Source: Deinococcus multiflagellatus
GTDB lineage: Bacteria; Deinococcota; Deinococci; Deinococcales; Deinococcaceae
Reading direction: 5' to 3'
NCBI RefSeq assembly: GCF_020166415.1
Contig: NZ_JAIQXV010000008.1
Span: forward strand, 62,001 to 126,000
Length of the DNA: 64,000 bases
Shown here: in pieces, positions 58,712 through 64,000 of the stretch
How the letters are laid out: each line of letters opens with the position of its first letter
How positions within the stretch are numbered: the stretch's first letter is position 1
Notes under the pieces: model-generated
What the model was told of the DNA's origin: nothing
Database searches by the model: none
What the model saw: the letters and a program-made list of their open reading frames with translations, nothing else
Made by a program: the position numbers and the translations under genes

Positions 58712-61177
58712 TTAGCGGTCCTCAACCTCCAGGGTGTCCGGGTCGGGGCCGCTGTCCTCCTCTTCATCGAGTTCCAGCGTCAGGGCCGACCAGCGCGCCG
58801 GTAGGGTCAGCGTGAGTACGCCGTCCTCGTAGGTGTAGTTCACGGCGCCGTCCACGCGGCGCACATGGCCCAGGCCCGCCACCCGCAGGCTCACGCGCGG
58901 CTCGGGAAAATTCTCGCCCTCCACCTCGCGGCGGATCAGCACCTGGGCCCCGTGGCGCTCGCCCAGCAGCCGGGTCAGGCGCCCGCGCACCGGGCCGTCG
59001 CCGCCGTCCTCGTACAGCTGGCCCACGAAGCCGTGGGGGCCGGCGTGCACCAGCCACGTCAGGTCCGCCCAGCGCGCGGTGGTGGTGTGGGGGGCCCCCT
59101 GGGTCAGGGCCAGGGCCTCGCCAGCGCGCAGGTACAGGGGCAGCGTGTCCAGCGGCGCCTGGGCGGTCACATACTGTTCGCCCTCGTGAATAGCGCCAAA
59201 GCGGCCCAGATTGAACACCTCGGCCCAGCGGCCAGCGGGCAGATACACCTGCCGCCGCCTCACCCCGCCGCGCAGCACTGGGGCCACCAGCAGGCCCTCG
59301 CCCAGCAGGTACTGGCCCTCCTCGCGCAGGGCGTCCTCATCGCCGGGGAAGTGCAGGGCCAGCGGGCGCAGCAGGGGCAGCCCGGTGCGGGTGGCCGCGT
59401 GCGCCAGGGTGTACAGGTGCGGCAGCAGCCGGTAGCGCCGTTCCAGCGCCGCGCCCACCAGGGCCGTGTAGGGCTCGCCAAAGCGCCACGGTTCCTGGTC
59501 GGCGGTGCCCAGGGCCGCGTGGTTGCGCACAAAGGTATAGCCCAGCGCCGCCTGATACCAGCGCACCAGCAGTTCCCCGGTGCTGTCGCCGCCAAAGCCG
59601 CCCACATCCGCCCCCACAAACGGCACGCCGCTCAGGCCCAGGCCGCCCAGCATGGGCAGGCTGAGGGCGAGGTGGCCCCAACTGGCCGCGTTGTCGCCGG
59701 TCCACACCGCCGCCGAGCGCTGAATGCCCGCGTACCCGGCGCGGGTGAGAATCCAGGGCCGGATGCCGGGACTGAAGCGCGCGTAGCCGGCGCGGCTGGC
59801 CTCGTTCATGCCGTTGGCATAGGCGTTGTGCACCTCCAGGTGGGTGCGCGTGCCGTGCCGGGCGTCGTAGGGCAGTGTCTTGCCCTCGGTGGGCTGCGGC
59901 TGGCGCAGGGAAAAGCACGCGGGCTCGTTCATGTCGTTCCACTGGCCCTGAATGCCCGCTTCGGCAAAGAGGCGGTGGTGCCCCGCCCACCACGCCACCA
60001 CCTCGGGCCGGGTGAAGTCCGGGAAGACCGCCGGGTCCGGCCAGACCTCGCCCACCAGCACCTCGCCCCGGGCGGTGCGCACCAGATGGTCGCCGCGCAC
60101 GGCCTCCTCGTAGACCTCGTAGCCCGCTTCCACCTTCACGCCGGGGTCCACGATGGGCACCAGTTTCACGCCCTGGCCCGCCGCCTCTTTCACCAGCGCC
60201 CGCAGGTCCGGGAAGTTCGCGCGGTTCACTGTCCAGACCTTGTAGGCGTCCATGTAATCAATGTCCACGTACACGCTGTCCAGCGGCAGGCCGCGCTCGC
60301 GGTAGCCGGCAATCACGGCGCGCAGGTCGCCTTCGGTGCGGTAGCCCCAGCGGCTTTGCGCGGCGCCCAGGGCCCACAGGGGCGGCATGGGGGCCGTGCC
60401 GGTCAGGTCCGCGTAGCGGCGCAGCACGTCGGCGGGGCGGGGCCCGGCGATCACATACAGGTCCAGCTCCGGCCCCGCCGAGGCAAAGCGCAGTTCTTCG
60501 GGGTGGGTGCGCGCCACATCCGCTTCCAGGCGCCAGGACTCGTCCAGGAACAGGCCGTGGGCGCGGCCTCCCTGCAGCACCGTGGTGAAGGGAATGGACA
60601 CGTACAGCGGGTCGGTTTCGAGGTGGTGGGGAAAACAGTCGGTGTTCCAGAAGGTGAGGTGCTGCCCCCGCTTGTCCAGCGGCCCCACCTTCTCGCCAAA
60701 GCCCAGGTAGGCCGCGCCTTCCGGGGCTCCCAGGTGCAGGCGGGTGCGGCGCAGGGCAAAGCGTTCGGCGTCCAGCGCGGGGCGGGGGGCGGGGGCCTCG
60801 CCGCTCCAGGCGTGCGCCTGGGCCAGCACCCGCGCCCCCGGCCCGCTGCCGCTGAGCACCTGCCACGCGCCCGTCCGGCGGTCCAGCTTCAGCGCCAGCC
60901 CCCCGCCGATGATCAGCAGGTCGTCGCCGTCCTCGGCGGCGCTGAGGCTTACGCCTTCGGGCAGCCCCGGGCGCAGCGCAAAGCTGGGTTTGGACGCCGG
61001 GCGGGGAAACGAGAGCGACCCGGCGCGCGCTTCGGGAATGAGGCGCACGCGCAGCACCCCGGGCAAGGGGGCTGAAACCAGCAGCAGGTCCGTCTCGCCC
61101 CACACGCGCACCTGCGTGCCCTGCCGGCCCGGGGCCGGGGCACCCCCCACCTCCACCGCAAATGAACTGAGGCGCAT
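58712..61177 (-). CDS. GH31 alpha-glucosidase
   Basis: 821 residues. The N-terminal beta domain precedes a TIM barrel with VYVDIDYMDAYKVWT, the nucleophile motif GIQGQWNDMNEPACF (near residue 412) and LTRAGYAGIQRSAAVWTGDN holding the acid/base region. PYTALVGAALERRYRLLPHLYTL follows, then C-terminal beta domains and an unusual acidic tail (LELDEEEDSGPDPDTLEVEDR). It should release glucose or xylose from alpha-linked sugars. No signal peptide, so cytoplasmic. Confidence 0.94.
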   Translation of the reverse strand: MRLSSFAVEVGGAPAPGRQGTQVRVWGETDLLLVSAPLPGVLRVRLIPEARAGSLSFPRPASKPSFALRPGLPEGVSLSAAEDGDDLLIIGGGLALKLDRRTGAWQVLSGSGPGARVLAQAHAWSGEAPAPRPALDAERFALRRTRLHLGAPEGAAYLGFGEKVGPLDKRGQHLTFWNTDCFPHHLETDPLYVSIPFTTVLQGGRAHGLFLDESWRLEADVARTHPEELRFASAGPELDLYVIAGPRPADVLRRYADLTGTAPMPPLWALGAAQSRWGYRTEGDLRAVIAGYRERGLPLDSVYVDIDYMDAYKVWTVNRANFPDLRALVKEAAGQGVKLVPIVDPGVKVEAGYEVYEEAVRGDHLVRTARGEVLVGEVWPDPAVFPDFTRPEVVAWWAGHHRLFAEAGIQGQWNDMNEPACFSLRQPQPTEGKTLPYDARHGTRTHLEVHNAYANGMNEASRAGYARFSPGIRPWILTRAGYAGIQRSAAVWTGDNAASWGHLALSLPMLGGLGLSGVPFVGADVGGFGGDSTGELLVRWYQAALGYTFVRNHAALGTADQEPWRFGEPYTALVGAALERRYRLLPHLYTLAHAATRTGLPLLRPLALHFPGDEDALREEGQYLLGEGLLVAPVLRGGVRRRQVYLPAGRWAEVFNLGRFGAIHEGEQYVTAQAPLDTLPLYLRAGEALALTQGAPHTTTARWADLTWLVHAGPHGFVGQLYEDGGDGPVRGRLTRLLGERHGAQVLIRREVEGENFPEPRVSLRVAGLGHVRRVDGAVNYTYEDGVLTLTLPARWSALTLELDEEEDSGPDPDTLEVEDR

Positions 61178-61196
61178 GGCTCAGCGTACTCCCTGC

Positions 61197-61344
61197 TAAA
61201 TCGCTCGCTGTTGATCTTTAGATCAACCGAGCGGGCTGGAACAGCTGCGTCGCAGAGCGAGAACCGAAAAAAGTGCCTCGCCCCGAGAATGGAAACGTTT
61301 CTGCGTTTTTCTGAAACGTTGGAATGGGAGGGGCGAGGCACTTA
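61197..61344 (-). repeat. 148-bp MITE-like element, copy B (inverted relative to copy A)
   Basis: On the minus strand it reads TAAGTGCCTCGCC...TTTA, same length as copy A. The main stem is AGTGCCTCGC / GCGAGGCACT with six T, so three base pairs differ from copy A on both sides in a compensatory way. Its first TAA is the stop codon of the RNase H-like gene, so it also serves as that gene's terminator. Confidence 0.88.
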
Positions 61345-62091
61345 GCCCACCCCCAGGAATTCCACCTGCACGCCGCTTTCATCGGCCGCGCGCCGGGCGC
61401 CCTGCAGCAGGGCCTGGGCCCCGGGGCGCAGGGCGCGTTCGGGGCGCTGCCACAAGGCCTGGGCCACCTTGCTGGCGCGGCGCACCACCAGCACCTCGCC
61501 GGGCAGCGCCAGCCCCACCGCCGCCAGCAGCGCCTGGGCACTGGGCGGCACCTCCGAGGCGAAATCCAGCGGCACATGGGCGGTCACGCGCTCGCCGGGG
61601 CGGCGCAGGCTCACGCGGGCCTCGCCCCCGGCGGCGCGCTGCTCGATCAGCACGTCAGAGCGGGTTTCTGTCAGGCCAGGGGTGCCCAGACCGCGCCGGG
61701 CGTCGTTCGCCAGCAGGTGGGCGGCCTGCATGTGGCGCCGGGTGCGCGGGGCGTAGCGCAGGCGCAGGTCCACGCCGCGCGCCTCGGCCTCGTCGCGGAC
61801 CTCGCGGGCGGCGTCGGCCAGGAACTCTGGCCCCCGGCCTCGCCCCACCGAGGCAATCACGGCCTCGTTGTCGGTGTGCACGGTCAGGGGCTGCCCAGGC
61901 GGCGCGGCGCGCACGGCTTCGAGCACCGCGCGCACCTCGGCGGCGTTGTTGTCCGGCGCGCGCAGCTGGCCCTGCACCCGGGCGGGCAGCGCGCCCGGCA
62001 CGATGAGAATCAGGCCCCAGCCGCCCACGCCGCTCAGCCCCTCTTCCGTGGGGACCTCGTTCCAGCTTGCATCCACAAACGCCTGATTCAC
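61342..62091 (-). CDS. RNase H-like protein with extra C-terminal domain
   Basis: 249 residues. The N-terminal ~130 residues are RNase H-like: AFVDASW (Asp), NNAAEVRAVLEAVRA (Glu), VHTDNEAVIASVGRG (Asp) and HMQAAHLLANDARRG give D-E-D and a later Asp. It would cleave RNA in RNA-DNA hybrids. The C-terminal ~110 residues (VSLRRPGERVTAHVPLDFASEV and on) have no named family. The stop codon is supplied by the inserted 148-bp element, so the original end may have been different. Confidence 0.8.
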   Translation of the reverse strand: MNQAFVDASWNEVPTEEGLSGVGGWGLILIVPGALPARVQGQLRAPDNNAAEVRAVLEAVRAAPPGQPLTVHTDNEAVIASVGRGRGPEFLADAAREVRDEAEARGVDLRLRYAPRTRRHMQAAHLLANDARRGLGTPGLTETRSDVLIEQRAAGGEARVSLRRPGERVTAHVPLDFASEVPPSAQALLAAVGLALPGEVLVVRRASKVAQALWQRPERALRPGAQALLQGARRAADESGVQVEFLGVG

Positions 62092-62275
62092 CTGAGCTTT
62101 CCACCCCTCGCCGCCCCGCCGGGCTGCGCCTATTCTTTCTGCTTGGCGGCCCCGCGCGCCCTATGGCTTTCTTGATGCCGGGGGGCGCTGGCCTGCAGCC
62201 CCCATCAGAGCGCACCCTGGGCCCCGGGCGCATCGGCCAGCCGGTCTAGGCCAGCGGCCCGGGGTCCGGATGGGG

Positions 62276-62281
62276 AATACT
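62276..62281 (+). promoter_or_regulatory. -10-like element (AATACT) of a leaderless promoter for pyrE
   Basis: AATACT ends 6 nt before the ATG. Just upstream, GGGCCCCGGGC can pair with GCGGCCCGGGG around about 25 nt, a possible regulatory hairpin. Confidence 0.4.
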
Positions 62282-62287
62282 GCCCCC

Positions 62288-62848
62288 ATGAACGTTCTAG
62301 AGCTGTATCAGCAGGCCGGCGCCTACCACGAGGGTCACTTTTTGCTGGCCAGCGGGCGCCACAGCCCCAAGTTCCTGCAGAGCACCACCGTGCTGCAGTA
62401 CCCCCAGTACACCGAGCAGATTGGGCAGGCATTGGCGCAGGCGGTCAAGGACGCCGGGATTCAGGCCCAGTTCATCATCGGCCCGGCGATGGGCGGGGTG
62501 GTGCTGGCCTATGAAACAGCCCGCCACTTCGGTACCCGCGCCCTCTTCGCCGAGAAAGACGGGCAGGGCGGCATGAAGATCCGGGAGGCCTTTACGGTGG
62601 CGCCCGGGGAGACCTTTGTGGCCGTGGAGGACGTGCTGACCACGGGCGGCAGCGTCCTGAAGGCCGTGCGGGCGGCCGAGGCGGCGGGGGGGCGGTGTGT
62701 GGGGATTGCCTGCATTGTGGACCGGCGGAAGGACGGGGGCGAGCTGGGGGGGTATCCGCTGGTGGCGCTGACGCGGCTGGTGTTTGACACGTATGCGCCG
62801 GATGAGGTGCCGGATTGGTTGGCGGCAATTCCGCTGCAGGAGATTTGA
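62288..62848 (+). CDS. pyrE: Orotate phosphoribosyltransferase
   Basis: 186 residues. PRPP-binding motif FVAVEDVLTTGGSVLKAV; GHFLLASGRHSPKFLQS and FIIGPAMGGVVLAYETAR are family blocks, and ALFAEKDGQGG contains the loop that contacts the substrate. It makes OMP from orotate and PRPP in pyrimidine synthesis. No other pyr gene is nearby. Confidence 0.95.
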   Translation: MNVLELYQQAGAYHEGHFLLASGRHSPKFLQSTTVLQYPQYTEQIGQALAQAVKDAGIQAQFIIGPAMGGVVLAYETARHFGTRALFAEKDGQGGMKIREAFTVAPGETFVAVEDVLTTGGSVLKAVRAAEAAGGRCVGIACIVDRRKDGGELGGYPLVALTRLVFDTYAPDEVPDWLAAIPLQEI

Positions 62849-62856
62849 GGGGGTGA

Positions 62857-62884
62857 GGGTGGGGCTTGCTGGCTTGCCCCACCC
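62857..62884 (+). terminator. Terminator-like hairpin after pyrE
   Basis: GGGTGGGGC / GCCCCACCC with an 10-nt loop, 9 nt after the stop. No T run follows. Confidence 0.5.
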
Positions 62885-63126
62885 CCCCAGCCCCCCATCC
62901 CCAGAGGGGACGGGGGGAGCGGCGTTAGCACTGGGCAAGAGTTTTTACTGAAGTTGGCGGAGTTGCTCGTTTCGGTAACGTGTCCGGCTTCGACGCCATC
63001 CTCCGCCTTCGCGCAATGGCCCGCGCGCTGCGCGCACGATGGCCTCGTCTGGACCTGGGCGGTAGAGGGGCAGGAAGGCGTGGTGCGGCCTGGAAGGTTC
63101 TACTTTCAACTTCAAAACACAAAGGC
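62885..63126. other. Intergenic region after pyrE, no gene seen
   Basis: About 240 bp with a CCCCCCAGCCCCCCATCCCC tract and no convincing coding frame. Confidence 0.4.
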
Positions 63127-63159
63127 AGGAGGCGCGGGGCATGTTGGCCCGCGCCTCCT
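63127..63159. terminator. Bidirectional terminator between pyrE and the ABC gene
   Basis: Perfect 12-bp stem AGGAGGCGCGGG / CCCGCGCCTCCT followed by TTCTGTTT on plus and by TGCCTTTGTGTTTT on minus. A C/A/T-rich low-complexity tract (63160-63234) separates it from the ABC gene. Confidence 0.75.
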
Positions 63160-63234
63160 TCTGTTTCCACTTCCCACTTCCTACTCCCCACTCCCGCCTT
63201 CCCCTACACCCCACAACCCACGTCCTACACCCCT

Positions 63235-64000
63235 CTATTCCCCTTCCTCCGCCCACAGCGCGCGCATTTCCTCGCTGCGTTCGAGCAGTTCGGGGAGGGT
63301 GCCTTCGTCGGTCAGGCGGCCAGCTTGCAGCAGCAGAATGCGGTCGGCGCGCAGCAGGGCGGCGCGGCGGTGGCTGACCACGAGGCAGGTGGCGTCGGTG
63401 GTGCTCAGGCCCTGCCACAGCTGGGCTTCGGTGCGGGCGTCCAGGGCGCTGGAGACGTCATCGAAAACCAGCAGGTCGGCGGGGCGGGCCAGCATGCGGG
63501 CCACGGCCGCGCGCTGGATCTGGCCGCCGGACAGCTTCACGCCGCGTGCGCCCACCGGGGTGTCCAGGCCGCTTTGCAGGGCGTCCAGGTCGGGCTCCAG
63601 CACCGCCAGCTGCACGGCGCGGTCCAGGTGGGTGCGGTCCGCGCCGCTGGTGATGTTCTCGGCCAGGGTGTCGGAAAAGAGGTTGGGCAACTGGGCCGTA
63701 TACGCGCTGCGGGGCGGCACGAAGAACGAGGCGGGGTCCTCCACGGCCTCGCCGTTCCAGAACACCTGCCCGCCCTGCGCCGGAATCAGGCCCAGCACCG
63801 CGCGCAGCAGGGTGGTCTTGCCACTGCCAATCCGGCCCGTGACCACCACGAATTCCCCCCGGCGCAGGTGGAAACTGGCCTCCTGAAGGCCCAGCCCGCC
63901 CGGGTGGGTGGCGGTGAGGTGCTGCACGCGCAGTTCCTGCAGCGGCGCAGCGGTGGGAATGGCGGGGGCCGGGGGCGGGTCACTCTGCAGGTACACTTGG
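63235..64000 (-). CDS. ABC transporter ATP-binding part (5' end outside the window)
   Basis: At least 254 residues; the frame is open to the window edge, so the start and any membrane domain lie outside. Walker A is TGRIGSGKTTL, the signature is LSGGQIQRAAV, Walker B is LLVFDDVSSALD and the H-loop is VSHRR. Walker B is followed by Asp rather than the catalytic Glu, which can lower ATPase rate. The NLFSDTLAENI Q-loop/x-region style and the late GxLP 'ELLERSEEMRALW' are typical of exporter-type half transporters. Partner and substrate unknown. Confidence 0.88.
   Translation of the reverse strand, partial: QVYLQSDPPPAPAIPTAAPLQELRVQHLTATHPGGLGLQEASFHLRRGEFVVVTGRIGSGKTTLLRAVLGLIPAQGGQVFWNGEAVEDPASFFVPPRSAYTAQLPNLFSDTLAENITSGADRTHLDRAVQLAVLEPDLDALQSGLDTPVGARGVKLSGGQIQRAAVARMLARPADLLVFDDVSSALDARTEAQLWQGLSTTDATCLVVSHRRAALLRADRILLLQAGRLTDEGTLPELLERSEEMRALWAEEGE

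Overview
The window looks like a Deinococcus chromosome, or that of a close relative. It is very GC-rich. Several genes have a -10 hexamer (TAnnnT or close to it) only 5-7 nt before the start codon, the leaderless pattern known in Deinococcus. A probable HspR operator (HAIR) precedes dnaK, DnaJ lacks the zinc-finger region, and DnaE is a long form carrying an intein. The species cannot be set from sequence reading alone.

Layout. 1-2 kb: C-terminal end of a secreted subtilase and a CBS-pair protein. 2.1-6.7 kb: heat-shock operon dnaK-grpE-(VF530/ankyrin)-dnaJ on the minus strand with promoter and operator. 6.7-12.9 kb: a PAS membrane protein and dnaE with a 435-residue intein. 12.9-18.7 kb: a large cell-wall hydrolase with a small secreted partner, DUF488, pilT, a DinB-like protein and a cyclo-ligase-like protein. 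18.9-23.8 kb: nitrilase, GNAT, a WapI-like protein, kbl, ubiE and a short-repeat protein. 23.9-29.6 kb: sucB and sucA, separated by an opposite-strand module of a conserved unknown protein plus an RNA locus built from tRNA halves in permuted order. 29.7-35.9 kb: SMP-30 lactonase, a secreted CH-repeat protein, small proteins, an M48 peptidase, YwbE and an SDR. 36-43.5 kb: purine genes purC-purS-cupin-purQ-(membrane protein)-MOSC-purL-purF, with a DUF559 nuclease unit bounded by 39-bp inverted repeats between purL and purF. 43.9-47.9 kb: Ada/AlkA repair protein, a PEP-mutase-like gene broken by a repeat, a hydrolase and a cysteine-peptidase-like protein. 48-52.7 kb: a polymorphic-toxin locus with a DUF4157 toxin, candidate immunity genes and an orphan TNT-type cassette. 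52.8-58.7 kb: three tandem double-GNAT proteins, an arginase-fold protein, a degenerate Nudix protein and a queuosine-precursor transporter/reductase pair. 58.7-64 kb: GH31 glucosidase, an RNase H-like protein, pyrE and the end of an ABC transporter.

The window is rich in small non-autonomous repeats: a 148-bp element (two inverted copies with compensatory stem changes), a double-hairpin family (three copies, one breaking a gene and one read through in frame), a 135-bp element with 18-bp inverted ends at the toxin-cassette junction, and TTGATGG-type inverted repeats.

The strongest candidate for an undescribed system is 25.4-26.7 kb: a conserved protein of unknown function followed by two tRNA-like folds whose 3' halves, with encoded CCA, lie upstream of their 5' halves, plus a third 3' acceptor end that could compete for the second 5' half. 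Next are the modular toxin locus and the inverted-repeat-bounded DUF559 unit.
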